64,000 nucleotides of DNA from contig NZ_JAILPX010000134.1 of NCBI RefSeq assembly GCF_024699275.1, forward strand, positions 62,001 to 126,000, read 5' to 3'. Under the pieces are notes generated by a model that searched no databases, was not told the origin of the DNA, and was given only the letters and a program-made list of their open reading frames with translations. This document shows positions 40,726 through 48,869 of this stretch, piece after piece. Made by a program: the position numbers and the translations under genes. Position 1 is the stretch's first letter, and each line of letters starts with the position of its first letter. The stretch comes from Selenomonas sp. (GTDB lineage Bacteria > Bacillota_C > Negativicutes > Selenomonadales > Selenomonadaceae).

Positions 40726-40762
40726 AATAAGCCCCTGAAACCAATGGTTTCAGGGGCTTATT
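40726..40762. terminator. bidirectional terminator after scrB
   Basis: AATAAGCCCCTGAAACC and GGTTTCAGGGGCTTATT form a perfect 17-bp stem around AAT. It closes the sucrose operon and can also stop the gene at 40802 on the opposite strand. Confidence 0.9.
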
Positions 40763-40801
40763 CCTGTCAGAAAACGGCTGGGGAAGCCGCACGTCAGTTG
40801 T

Positions 40802-41029
40802 TTACTGCGCGATTTCGAATACTTCTTTTTTCAACGGAATTCGTCTAATCCGGTCGAAGGGGATTGACTCAAACGAATAACGAACATCTAAATACGCATC
40901 AGTGCGATTAAAAATAACCTTCTTCAGGGAAAATTTAGAGGTCTTTTTAATGCGATTAATATAATACTGCGCATCCTCCGCTGAAAATGTTCCGTTCTCG
41001 ATAATAACGCGGACGTTATCGACTATCAT
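40802..41029 (-). CDS. small protein of unknown function
   Basis: A 75-residue soluble protein, MIVDNVRVIIENGTFSAEDAQYY at the start and KVIFNRTDAYLDVRYSFESIPFDRIRRIP in the second half, with a basic, strand-rich character and no cysteine, signal or membrane segment. I do not recognise the family. GGAGGTG lies 8 nt before ATG 41029; a longer frame from 41062 lacks an SD. A promoter (TTCACA-17-TATACT) lies about 125 nt upstream of a hairpin-bearing leader, and an 18-nt element shared with the region before the 25521 gene lies further up. This strong control region supports a real gene. Confidence 0.6.
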   Translation of the reverse strand: MIVDNVRVIIENGTFSAEDAQYYINRIKKTSKFSLKKVIFNRTDAYLDVRYSFESIPFDRIRRIPLKKEVFEIAQ

Positions 41030-41058
41030 GGGGAAACACCTCCAACAATTAAAACACC

Positions 41059-41103
41059 GCATAAATTACCGAATTGGGGATTATCAGGGATGGTAATTTA
41101 TGC
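41059..41103 (-). promoter_or_regulatory. 5'-leader hairpin of the 75-residue protein gene
   Basis: GCATAAATTACC (41059-41070) and GGTAATTTATGC (41092-41103) form a perfect 12-bp stem with a 21-nt loop. It lies in the leader, 30 nt before the start codon, and has no T tail. Confidence 0.6.
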
Positions 41104-41160
41104 CTTCTTTGTTGTTAGCGAAGCAAAGGAATAGAGTAAATCCTTAACAACTCGTAATAC

Positions 41161-41189
41161 AGTATACAATAAGATGGTCTGCTTGTGAA
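41161..41189 (-). promoter_or_regulatory. promoter of the 75-residue protein gene
   Basis: On the minus strand TTCACA (41189-41184) and TATACT (41166-41161) spaced by 17 nt. Confidence 0.7.
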
Positions 41190-41211
41190 GTAGCAAATGT
41201 TACGTTTATTG

Positions 41212-41229
41212 CCCAAAAGTCCCAATTAG
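41212..41229 (-). repeat. 18-nt element, copy 2
   Basis: Minus-strand CTAATTGGGACTTTTGGG, identical to 25407-25424. It lies 23 nt upstream of the -35 of the minus-strand promoter, an activator-like position. Confidence 0.6.
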
Positions 41230-41410
41230 TCTGGAATTATTCCCACTGACTGGGGGTTACAGGAATATCTCGCCTGTTTTTGACGGTTTTTAGCGAATTT
41301 TGAAGGATTTTTTATTATCAGGTGATATAAATTCCTGTAATTATTCATAACTGAGAATATTTATTGAAATTATAGCGCCAGCAGGCACGTTCTATTGCTT
41401 AATATGTGAT

Positions 41411-41439
41411 TTGGCAAAAGTCATGCTTAGCGGTATAAT
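41411..41439 (+). promoter_or_regulatory. promoter of the trk operon
   Basis: TTGGCA (41411-41416) and a perfect TATAAT (41434-41439) spaced by 17 nt, about 50 nt before trkA. Confidence 0.85.
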
Positions 41440-41487
41440 ATACTGAAAAATGTATGAAAGTCTGTCTGCCTGCGGGGAGGGTGTATT

Positions 41488-42840
41488 TTGCGTATTATCG
41501 TTGTGGGAGCGGGGAAGCTGGGGTATAGCATAGCCGAGCTTTTGTCCAAGGAACAATTCGATGTGGTAGTTATTGACAAGGATGAAAGCCAGTTGGAAGC
41601 GGCGAAGAATACATTAGATGTGTTGACAATCGCTGCCAACGGCGCCAGTCCCATCACCATGGATGACCCGGATGTGCGTGATGCGGATATCCTCATTGCG
41701 GTGACAGCTAGTGATGAGGTAAATATGGTGGCCTGCGTGCTGGCTAAGAAGCATGGCATCAAGCACACCATTGCCCGTATTCGGGATATGAAGTTTATGT
41801 CCGAGGCTAAGGAGTATCTCAAGAAGAATTTTGATATCGATTTGATGCTCAATCCGGAGCTAATTACAGCCAATGAAATCAATCGGATACTGATGACGCC
41901 AGCAGCTTTGGATGTGGAGGACTTTGCCCATGGAAAGATTCGTTTGTTTGAAACAAAGATTCAGCGCAAGTCTTCTTTGGCGGGGATTCCGCTGAAGGAT
42001 ATCCAGTTGCCCAGCGGTGTACTGGCGGGCATGATTTTTCGGGACCATCGGATGATTATCCCCCATGGTGATGACTGCTTTCAGCCCCATGATAATGCCT
42101 ATTTCATTGGTATCCCCGAGGAAATTGAGAAGTTCAGTCAGAAATTTGTCCAGCGGGATGCCCGTAAACTGCATCGGGTGCTGATTATCGGTGCGGGGCG
42201 GGCTGGCCGTGCTTTAGCGCAGCAATTGGATGAACAGGGCGTACATGTCAAGGTGATTGATCGGGATCGGGAGCGCTGCCAGCTTATGGCTGGTATGTTG
42301 ACCAAGGGAATTGCTATCTGCGGTGATGGTACGGATATTGATCTTCTGGTGGAAGAAGATGTAGCCCAAGCGGATGTGGTAGTCTGCCTGACAGAGGATG
42401 ATAAGTTGAATCTGATGCTGGCCCTGTTGGCCCGGCATTTGTCTGGCAATAAGACCAAGACTGTGGTGCGGGTATCCCGCAACGAGTACGTGGAATTAAT
42501 GGAAAAAGTGGGGGTAAATATCGTACTTTCCACACGGCTGTTATCCGCCAGTGAGGTGCTGGCCTTTGCTCGCCGGGGCGGCGTTGTATCGGTATCCCTG
42601 CTTGAAGGTGCCAAAGCTGAGGCTGTAGAAGTTATCGTGCAGGAGGGAGCTCCGGTGGCCGGGAAGAAGCTGATGGAGGTCAAACTGCCCCGGGAATGTC
42701 TGGTTTGTGCTTATGTTCGCAATGGCGAGGCAAGTATTCCAAACGGTCATACGATTTTACAGCCTGGTGATCGAATCATTCTGTTTATTCAAACACAGTT
42801 TTCCCAGCAGGTTATCAAGTATTTCAAGGGAAAGGAATAG
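41488..42840 (+). CDS. trkA: Trk potassium uptake regulatory subunit TrkA
   Basis: A 450-residue peripheral protein with two RCK units. Each has an NAD-binding half (MRIIVVGAGKLGYSIAELLSKE..., then VLIIGAGRAGRALAQQLDEQG...) and a TrkA_C half (about 140-220 and 365-448). It gates the TrkH K+ channel by binding NAD(H)/ATP. The start codon is TTG, behind GGGGAGGGTG at about 6 nt. Two trkH genes follow, so one TrkA may serve both. GdpP in the same window degrades c-di-AMP, a known inhibitor of RCK-type K+ uptake in Firmicutes; a functional link is inference. Confidence 0.95.
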   Translation: MRIIVVGAGKLGYSIAELLSKEQFDVVVIDKDESQLEAAKNTLDVLTIAANGASPITMDDPDVRDADILIAVTASDEVNMVACVLAKKHGIKHTIARIRDMKFMSEAKEYLKKNFDIDLMLNPELITANEINRILMTPAALDVEDFAHGKIRLFETKIQRKSSLAGIPLKDIQLPSGVLAGMIFRDHRMIIPHGDDCFQPHDNAYFIGIPEEIEKFSQKFVQRDARKLHRVLIIGAGRAGRALAQQLDEQGVHVKVIDRDRERCQLMAGMLTKGIAICGDGTDIDLLVEEDVAQADVVVCLTEDDKLNLMLALLARHLSGNKTKTVVRVSRNEYVELMEKVGVNIVLSTRLLSASEVLAFARRGGVVSVSLLEGAKAEAVEVIVQEGAPVAGKKLMEVKLPRECLVCAYVRNGEASIPNGHTILQPGDRIILFIQTQFSQQVIKYFKGKE

Positions 42841-42864
42841 GCTATGGCCTAGGGTCGCAACGAG

Positions 42865-44337
42865 ATGCGCAAAGAAAACGGTTTGGAGCTCTTTTGGCTC
42901 CTGATGGGGCAAATGTCCATACTGATGGCAGGGGCACTATTGGTGCCCTTTTTAGCCGCGCTTATCTGGCAGGATAAAGAAGCGTTGCTTTTTGTGCTGC
43001 CTATGCTGTTTGCTTATGGTTTGGGCAAGAAGCTGCTGGAGATGGGGGCTGCGGAAGGACGGCAGCGACAGCTGACCATTAAAGAAGGCGTATTCTTTAT
43101 GGCTTATGTCTGGCCGCTGATGGGGATTATTGGTCTGATGCCCTATGCGATTTCCGGTTTATTCCCTAGTTTTTCAGCGGCGTTTTTTGAAGCCATGTCC
43201 TCTCTGACAACTACGGGGCTATCCTGTCTGCCCTATGACCGGTTGGAATTGCCCCGGACTTTGACGCTTTGGCATAGTATCATGAGCTGGTTGGGGGGAC
43301 TGACCTTTGTGGTGGTTATGGTCACGGTGTTACCGCAGGTCAGTGGTTGCTTTGGCCTGACATTATCGGCCAGACAGTCCATATTTTTCAGTCCGGTGTG
43401 GAATAGAATGGCCCAGTCTGCCCGGCAGGGGACTACGGTTTATGCTGTTTTGACTGTGGTGGCAACAGGAATCTATTATCTGGCGGGCTTAAATCCCTTT
43501 GAGGCGTTGGTTCGTGCAATGCTCACCTTGTCTTCCAGCGGAGGCTCTTCGGTGTATGCGTTTATCTACTATAATAGTCCTGTGCTGGAATTAGCGGCTA
43601 TGGTGGTTATGCTGATGTCCAGCCTGAGCTTGCTGCTCGTTTGGAAGGCCTGGAAGGTGAGGAAACCGTTTATGCTGCTGCAGGATACGGAAATCCGGAA
43701 TTTCCTGCTGGTGGTGTTGGGGGTTGGTGCAGTGCTGGCCAGTCATCTCTATCTTACGGGCACCTATGACTTCCTTGAAAGTCTGCGCTATGGATATTTT
43801 CAGACCATGTCCTTTATCTCCACCAACGGCTTTGTGGTGGCTCCCTTTTGGGCATGGCCATCTTTTGACCGGTATGTATTGTTTTTGCTGGTGTTTGTGG
43901 GGGGCTGTATTGGGTCAGCTACCGGTGGGCTGAAAATCATGCGCCTGCTGGTGCTTTTCCGCTTGTCCTGGGCAGAAATGCGGCGTACGTTGCATCCTCG
44001 TATGGTGCTTTCCATCAAGGTAGATCATCTGCCCGTTCCCGATAAGATTGTGGGCAGGATTTTGGCCTTTTTTTTCCTGTATATGACGGTATTCTTCGTC
44101 TTCGTCATGCTTCTTTCTTTATCGGGAATCAGCATTATGCAGGCATTGGGCCTGGCGGCAGGCTGCCTGACTAGTACTGGGGCCTCCAGTGCCCTGTTTG
44201 GCTTGGAAAACCTGCATATTCTGCCAGATTGGGCTAAGCTGGTTTGCAGTCTGTTGATGGTTTTGGGCCGGGTGGAAATCTTCTCCTTCCTGGTGCTCAT
44301 TGATATGGGGCGGCGCAATATCCAAAAGAGGTGGTAG
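42865..44337 (+). CDS. trkH: TrkH family potassium channel subunit (copy 1)
   Basis: A 490-residue membrane protein of the TrkH/KtrB family, with four M1-P-M2 repeats. P-loop-like segments are TTTGLSC, SSSGGSSVY, STNGFVVAP and TSTGASSAL. MSWLGGLTFVVVMVTVLP is typical. It forms the K+ path gated by TrkA. It starts 24 nt after trkA with only a weak SD (GGGTCGCAACGAG), so translation may be coupled. The second TrkH follows at once; the two are clearly different in sequence (for example SSGGSSVY against IGAGGFSTY), so this is an old rather than recent duplication. Confidence 0.92.
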   Translation: MRKENGLELFWLLMGQMSILMAGALLVPFLAALIWQDKEALLFVLPMLFAYGLGKKLLEMGAAEGRQRQLTIKEGVFFMAYVWPLMGIIGLMPYAISGLFPSFSAAFFEAMSSLTTTGLSCLPYDRLELPRTLTLWHSIMSWLGGLTFVVVMVTVLPQVSGCFGLTLSARQSIFFSPVWNRMAQSARQGTTVYAVLTVVATGIYYLAGLNPFEALVRAMLTLSSSGGSSVYAFIYYNSPVLELAAMVVMLMSSLSLLLVWKAWKVRKPFMLLQDTEIRNFLLVVLGVGAVLASHLYLTGTYDFLESLRYGYFQTMSFISTNGFVVAPFWAWPSFDRYVLFLLVFVGGCIGSATGGLKIMRLLVLFRLSWAEMRRTLHPRMVLSIKVDHLPVPDKIVGRILAFFFLYMTVFFVFVMLLSLSGISIMQALGLAAGCLTSTGASSALFGLENLHILPDWAKLVCSLLMVLGRVEIFSFLVLIDMGRRNIQKRW

Positions 44338-44339
44338 AG

Positions 44340-45791
44340 ATGGATAAATACATTATCTATTATGTATTGGGACGGTTGGTCATGGCAGAGACCGTAACCA
44401 TGTTTATCCCCTTTGCGCTGGCACTTTTGAATTTGGAGAGCAGCATTCCCGGCTTTGCGGTGGCCCTGGGGCTCAGTGCTTCGGTGGGCCTGGTGTTGCA
44501 GGCCCATGGCCGTAAGAGGGAAAAGGATTTATCCATGCGGGAGGGCATTGCCATTACGGGATTTGGCTGGGCATTAGCCACCAGTCTGGGTATGCTCCCC
44601 TATGTGTGCGGTGGATACCTCAATGCCTTGGATGCGGTGTTTGAGAGCATTTCGGGCTTTACGGGGACAGGCGCTACGGTGTTCAATAGTCTGGAGGGGC
44701 TCCCCCAGAGTATTCTCTTTTGGCGTATGATGACCCATTGGTTTGGCGGTCTGGGAATTATCGTGATATTTATTGCCCTGCTCCCCCAGGCGGGACAGAG
44801 CACCGTTTATATGTACAATGCCGAAACCACCGGTCCTACGGAGACACGGGTATTGCCTCGATTACGGGACATGACCAAGGTGCTGTTCAGGATGTACCTG
44901 CTCTTTACTTTTGTGGCAGCAGGGGTCTATCTGCTCTGTGGGCTGAACCCCTATGAAGCATTGACCCATGCCATGAGCACCATTGGTGCCGGTGGTTTTT
45001 CCACCTATGATGAAAGTGCCATGCATTTTGAAAGTCCGGCATTTGAGTGGAGCATGACCTTCTTTATGATTTTAGCGGGGGGGAATTTTGGTCTTTATTA
45101 TCGCATCTGGCAAAAAGGGCCTGCTGTAATCAAACGGGATTCGGAATTCAAGGCGTACCTGTGGATTTTGGGTCTGGCAATTCTATTGATTTTCTTGAAT
45201 CTGTTATCTACGATGTCCTTTGATGCCGGAACGGCCTTGCGTTATGCGGCATTTCAGGTGGGATCATTGTCCACGACAGGCTTTGTGTCGGCGGATTTTG
45301 AACAGTGGCCGCCCCTCTCCAAGGGAATTATCATGCTGTTGATGCTCTGCGGCGGTTGTGCCGGTTCTACGGCCAGTGGCATGAAGGTTGTACGGGTGCT
45401 GGTGCTCTTGAAAAATGCCTGGGCTGTAGTGCATCAGAAAATATCTCCCCGCCGGGTCGTAGAAGTGCATCTCAATGGCAGTCGGGTCAGCGAGGAAATG
45501 CTGCTGCGGGTGGGACAGTTCTTTTTCCTCTATATTTTCTTTATTGCCTTTTGGGCCTTGCTGTTGACCTGGGATGGCATTGAAGTTTTTGACGCCCTGG
45601 GTTTGAGTGTCAGTACCATGGGCAATATCGGCCCGGCTTTTGGCATTGCCGGTGCAACCTGTACTTATGCGGGCTTATCGGTATTCAGCAAAAGCATTCT
45701 TTGTGTCTCCATGCTCATGGGACGCCTGGAAATGTTTACCCTGCTGGTTATGTTGACACCGGATTTTTGGCGGAAGGGGAATCGGTGGTAA
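44340..45791 (+). CDS. trkH: TrkH family potassium channel subunit (copy 2)
   Basis: A 483-residue second TrkH with the same four-repeat plan: SGFTGTGATV, STIGAGGFSTYD, SLSTTGFVSADF and STMGNIGPAFG as filter regions, and MMTHWFGGLGIIVIFIALLPQAGQSTVYMYNAETTGPTETRVLPRLRDM, which is closer to proteobacterial TrkH than copy 1. The ATG at 44340 (6 nt after GAGGTG) overlaps nothing but starts 2 nt after the copy 1 stop. The pair may give heteromers or channels of different affinity. Confidence 0.93.
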   Translation: MDKYIIYYVLGRLVMAETVTMFIPFALALLNLESSIPGFAVALGLSASVGLVLQAHGRKREKDLSMREGIAITGFGWALATSLGMLPYVCGGYLNALDAVFESISGFTGTGATVFNSLEGLPQSILFWRMMTHWFGGLGIIVIFIALLPQAGQSTVYMYNAETTGPTETRVLPRLRDMTKVLFRMYLLFTFVAAGVYLLCGLNPYEALTHAMSTIGAGGFSTYDESAMHFESPAFEWSMTFFMILAGGNFGLYYRIWQKGPAVIKRDSEFKAYLWILGLAILLIFLNLLSTMSFDAGTALRYAAFQVGSLSTTGFVSADFEQWPPLSKGIIMLLMLCGGCAGSTASGMKVVRVLVLLKNAWAVVHQKISPRRVVEVHLNGSRVSEEMLLRVGQFFFLYIFFIAFWALLLTWDGIEVFDALGLSVSTMGNIGPAFGIAGATCTYAGLSVFSKSILCVSMLMGRLEMFTLLVMLTPDFWRKGNRW

Positions 45792-45795
45792 TTTT

Positions 45796-46743
45796 ATGGA
45801 TATGATGAATAATTTCTGGGTGGCCTTTGGCGCGGTTGTACCGCTGTTTACCCTGCTCTTTATGGGGCTGGTAATCAAGCGGCTGAAATTGATGACGGAT
45901 ACGGAACTTGCCCATACTAATCGTATGGTGTTTACACTATTTTTCTTCTGTATGATGTTTTATAATATCTACGTTACGGATTTGGCGCATACAGTGCGTC
46001 CGTATCTTATGATTTTTGGTGGTGTGGTGGTTCTGTTGGTCTTTTTACTGGCCACAGCAATCATCTGCCTCTTTGATAAAGATAACCGCCATCGAGGCGC
46101 CATGAGCCAGGCTGTTTTTCGCAGTAATTTCGTTTTGTTCGGGATTCCCATTGTCGGCAATATCTTTGGTGATTCAGCCTTAGCTATTCCCACCATGATG
46201 ATTGCGGTAATCGTGCCCATCTATAATGTACTGGCGGTTTTTGTTCTGGAGACCTTTCGTGGCCGGCGCTTTGCCCTCTGGCCAATTCTGTTGGGGATAC
46301 TCAAGAACCCTATGATTATGGGGGCACTGGCAGCGGTTATGCTGCGGCTCATTGATTTTCCTGTGCCCAAGCCTGTTTTGAAGGGGATTGGCCAGGTGGC
46401 GGCAGCGACTACGCCTGTGGCCCTGATTATTTTGGGGGCTTCTTTCAAAGGCGGAAGTTTTCATAACCATTTACCGCAATTGATCAGCTGCGTAGCGGCA
46501 AGGCTGATCATCGTGCCAGCGGTGGCTTTGACGATGGCTGTTTATCTGGGCTTTCGGGGCATTGAATTGGTGACCTTGCTGGCGATATTTGCTTCGCCCT
46601 GTGCAGTGGCCAGTTTTGCCATGGCACAGCAGATGGACAGTGATGCGGATTTGGCTGGAAATTGTGTGGTTTATACTACAGGCCTTTCCTGTTTTACCAT
46701 TTTCGGCTGGGTATTTATCCTGAAGACATTGGGACTGTTTTGA
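45796..46743 (+). CDS. AEC family transporter (auxin efflux carrier-like)
   Basis: A 315-residue membrane protein with about ten segments in two halves of five: FGAVVPLFTLLFMGLVIKRLKLM..., FRSNFVLFGIPIVGNIFGDSAL and GPLLILKNPMIMGALAAVMLRL-like ILLGILKNPMIMGALAAV, then PVALIILGASFKGG and FASPCAVASFAMAQQMDSD. Members include malonate and malate carriers (MdcF, MleP); the substrate is unknown. It starts 4 nt after the second trkH and is the last gene before a terminator, so it probably belongs to the trk transcript. Confidence 0.9.
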   Translation: MDMMNNFWVAFGAVVPLFTLLFMGLVIKRLKLMTDTELAHTNRMVFTLFFFCMMFYNIYVTDLAHTVRPYLMIFGGVVVLLVFLLATAIICLFDKDNRHRGAMSQAVFRSNFVLFGIPIVGNIFGDSALAIPTMMIAVIVPIYNVLAVFVLETFRGRRFALWPILLGILKNPMIMGALAAVMLRLIDFPVPKPVLKGIGQVAAATTPVALIILGASFKGGSFHNHLPQLISCVAARLIIVPAVALTMAVYLGFRGIELVTLLAIFASPCAVASFAMAQQMDSDADLAGNCVVYTTGLSCFTIFGWVFILKTLGLF

Positions 46744-46795
46744 ATTAATTGCAGGTAAATTTTAATCAATTTTTAATGGATTTCTAATGACAAAT

Positions 46796-46836
46796 AAAGG
46801 TTGACTGCTTATACTATAGGCATAGTCAACCTTTTT
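46796..46836 (+). terminator. terminator of the trk-AEC operon
   Basis: AAAGGTTGACT and AGTCAACCTTT form an 11-bp stem with a 17-nt loop, followed by TTGATA; the T run is part of the right arm (CCTTTTT). Confidence 0.8.
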
Positions 46837-46876
46837 GATATTGGAGAATGATATTGAGCAGATGGGAGCGATTGTG

Positions 46877-47350
46877 ATGAAGTGCTTGAAATGCCAGAAA
46901 ATAGTGGGCGGCCTGATGGCTGGGATGATGACATTCAGTATTGTTGGCACAACGTTGGCAGTACCTGCTTATGCAGCAAGTTATGAAAATTCCTGGAGTG
47001 AGCGGGAACATCGTCACGATGTACAGAAGGAAATGCGCCGTCATCAGGAGAAACAGGATAAGATTGAGCAGGAGCGTCGTGATGAGCAGGCCCGTCATGA
47101 TGAAAAGGTGCGTCAGTTGAAACACGAAAAAGACAGACACGAGCGGGAACGCTATGAGCAGGAACGTCGTGACGCGTGGGAACGGGAGCATCGCAAGAAG
47201 AGTGCCTATGAACGTTATCGGGAAGCCAGAGAACGGGAAGAGGCTGAAGAAGCACAGCGCAAGCATGATAAGAAGGTGCAGACCAATCGCACCATTGCTG
47301 CGGCGGCCGTGGGGGCAATTGTCGGGGCCGTGATTGCTAAGAACAGTTAA
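46877..47350 (+). CDS. secreted, highly charged coiled-coil protein with glycine-rich tail
   Basis: A 157-residue protein with a signal peptide (MKCLKCQKIVGGLMAGMMTFSIVG..., cleavage near AYA-AS). The mature chain is about 100 residues of Arg/Glu/His/Lys-rich helix (EREHRHDVQKEMRRHQEKQDK, HERERYEQERRDAWERE), likely one long charged alpha-helix. It ends in TNRTIAAAAVGAIVGAVIAKNS, a glycine-zipper-like membrane segment. So it may be anchored at its C-terminus in an envelope membrane. No family is recognised. ATG 46877 is preferred because it gives a clean signal peptide behind GGGAGC. Confidence 0.65.
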   Translation: MKCLKCQKIVGGLMAGMMTFSIVGTTLAVPAYAASYENSWSEREHRHDVQKEMRRHQEKQDKIEQERRDEQARHDEKVRQLKHEKDRHERERYEQERRDAWEREHRKKSAYERYREAREREEAEEAQRKHDKKVQTNRTIAAAAVGAIVGAVIAKNS

Positions 47351-47760
47351 TGGGTTGCGCAAAGGATGAGAAAAAGATTTCGGACTGTAGTGGTTCGGAA
47401 TCTTTTTTTGTGAATTTTGCCAGTGGATGGTCGGGGTTGGAGCAGGTGAGCCTGATAAGGGGAACAATAACAAATCGTGCACGAACAAATGCAAAAGATA
47501 AAAAACTATTGACAAAAACTGTACAAAAGAGTATCGTATATGACAGAGATGGTTGTGAGGCAATGGGCTGATGGTGCTTTATCTGAGCAATAGTCAGATT
47601 TTTGCCAAAAGACTATATTGTATGCATTTTGAAGTGTGCCCGAGAACAGATAAGGTGTTGCCTATTATTTTCTGCCGAAATGGGTCGTAAAGGGGGACAG
47701 GCAAGAGATTGGCAGGGAACTTCACAAGCGGAATCATGATGTAGCAAAGGAGACGATGAG
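47351..47760. other. intergenic region and long leader before the ytfQ-like gene
   Basis: About 410 nt. An imperfect terminator stem (AAAGATT / AATCTTTTTTT, 47376-47412) closes the upstream gene. A promoter follows at 47509-47537. The remaining 215 nt is a long leader with several small hairpins and no convincing gene; a 73-codon open frame at 47350-47571 has no SD and crosses the terminator. AAAGGAGACGATGAG supplies the SD of the next gene. Confidence 0.55.
47509..47537 (+). promoter_or_regulatory. promoter of the ytfQ-like operon
   Basis: A consensus TTGACA (47509-47514) and TATCGT (47532-47537) spaced by 17 nt. The predicted start near 47544 leaves a leader of about 217 nt. Confidence 0.7.
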
Positions 47761-48780
47761 ATGAAAAAGCTCATAGCATTATTACTCGCAAGCGTTATGA
47801 TGATTGTAGCTGCCGGCTGTGGCGGCGGTGAACAGGCCAAAGGCGGCGATAAGGGCGCTGGTGGCGATAAGAAGATTACCATGGGCTTCTCCCAGATCGG
47901 AGCGGAATCCGAATGGAGAACAGCGAATACGGAATCCATCAAGCAGGCTGCTGAAGAAGCTGGTATCAATCTGCAGTTCTCGGATGCGCAGCAGAAACAG
48001 GAAAATCAGATTAAAGCAATCCGTTCCTTTATTGCACAGGGTGTGGATATCATCGCCTTCGTGCCTATCGTAGAAACGGGATGGGATACGGTCCTCAAAG
48101 AGGCTAAGGATGCCAAGATTCCTGTAGTGGTTGTTGACCGTGATGTGAAGCTGTCGGATGACAGTCTCTATGTTGCTAAAATCGGTACGGACTCCGTAAA
48201 GGAAGGAAACAACGTATTCAAATGGATTGACGAATACATGGCAAAAGAGAAAAAGACTCCCCGTGATGGCGGCAGCCAGTACAATGTAGTCGTTCTCGAA
48301 GGCACCGTTGGTTCTTCCGTTGCTATCCGCCGGCAGGAAGGTTTCAAAGATGCTATGGCCAAATCTGCCAATGCTTCCAAGTATAATATCCTGGCTTCCC
48401 AGACTGGTGAATTCACCCGTCAGAAGGGGCAGGAAGTTATGGAATCCTTCCTGAAATCCTATGGTCCGAAAATTGATATCCTCTTTGCTCATAATGATGA
48501 TATGGCTCTTGGTGCTATTCAGGCCATCGAAAAAGCTGGCCTCAAACCTGGTAAGGATATTACCATCATCTCCATCGATGGTGTAAAAGGCATGTTCCAG
48601 GCTATGATCGAAGGTAAGGCAAACTGTACTGTAGAGTGCAACCCGCTTCAGGGCAAACTTCTGATGGAAACGGCTAAGAAGATTCTGGCCGGCGAAAAAG
48701 TGGATAAGCTGGTTTACGTTGACGAAGGTGTGTTCCCTGCTGATGTAGCAGAAAAGACCCTGCCGGAACGCAAATACTAA
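47761..48780 (+). CDS. ytfQ: sugar ABC transporter substrate-binding lipoprotein, galactofuranose type
   Basis: A 339-residue lipoprotein with lipobox VAAGC at about residue 16-20 and a Gly/Lys linker. The mature part closely follows E. coli YtfQ: GFSQIGAESEWRTANTESIKQAAEEAGINLQFSDAQQKQENQIKAIRSFIAQGVD..., VLEGTVGSSVAIRRQEGF and GEFTRQKGQEVMESFLK. YtfQ binds galactofuranose and related furanoses. The gene heads the operon with an ATPase and two permeases in the same order as ytfQ-ytfR-ytfT-yjfF. AAAGGAGACGATGAG precedes the ATG. Confidence 0.9.
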   Translation: MKKLIALLLASVMMIVAAGCGGGEQAKGGDKGAGGDKKITMGFSQIGAESEWRTANTESIKQAAEEAGINLQFSDAQQKQENQIKAIRSFIAQGVDIIAFVPIVETGWDTVLKEAKDAKIPVVVVDRDVKLSDDSLYVAKIGTDSVKEGNNVFKWIDEYMAKEKKTPRDGGSQYNVVVLEGTVGSSVAIRRQEGFKDAMAKSANASKYNILASQTGEFTRQKGQEVMESFLKSYGPKIDILFAHNDDMALGAIQAIEKAGLKPGKDITIISIDGVKGMFQAMIEGKANCTVECNPLQGKLLMETAKKILAGEKVDKLVYVDEGVFPADVAEKTLPERKY

Positions 48781-48796
48781 GATTGAAAATCAAGGC

Positions 48797-48841
48797 AAGC
48801 CGTGCCCGTACAGCGTATGTGTGCGGACACGGCTTTATTAT
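48797..48841 (+). terminator. intercistronic hairpin after ytfQ
   Basis: AAGCCGTG-C-CCG and CGG-A-CACGGCTT form a stem with an internal mismatch, followed by TATTATCTTATTAT. It would reduce read-through so that the binding protein exceeds the membrane subunits. Confidence 0.6.
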
Positions 48842-48869
48842 CTTATTATCGCAACAAGGAGTGACAGCT

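Larger units (their letters stand above)
41036..41487. other. long intergenic control region between divergent genes
   Basis: About 450 nt without a protein gene. It holds, from left to right, the 12-bp inverted repeat at 41059-41103, the minus-strand promoter at 41161-41189, the 18-nt repeat at 41212-41229 and the trkA promoter at 41411-41439. A short stem ACAGG/CCTGT followed by TTTTT near 41262-41286 is too weak to call. I found no c-di-AMP (ydaO) riboswitch core. Confidence 0.6.

Noticed and set aside
41240..41480. Possible c-di-AMP (ydaO-type) riboswitch before trkA
   Set aside because: The region lacks the conserved core blocks and has an ordinary promoter only about 50 nt from the start codon, leaving no room for it.
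47350..47571. 73-codon open frame after the charged secreted protein
   Set aside because: No SD, runs through the terminator stem and the ytfQ promoter; better explained as leader and terminator sequence.
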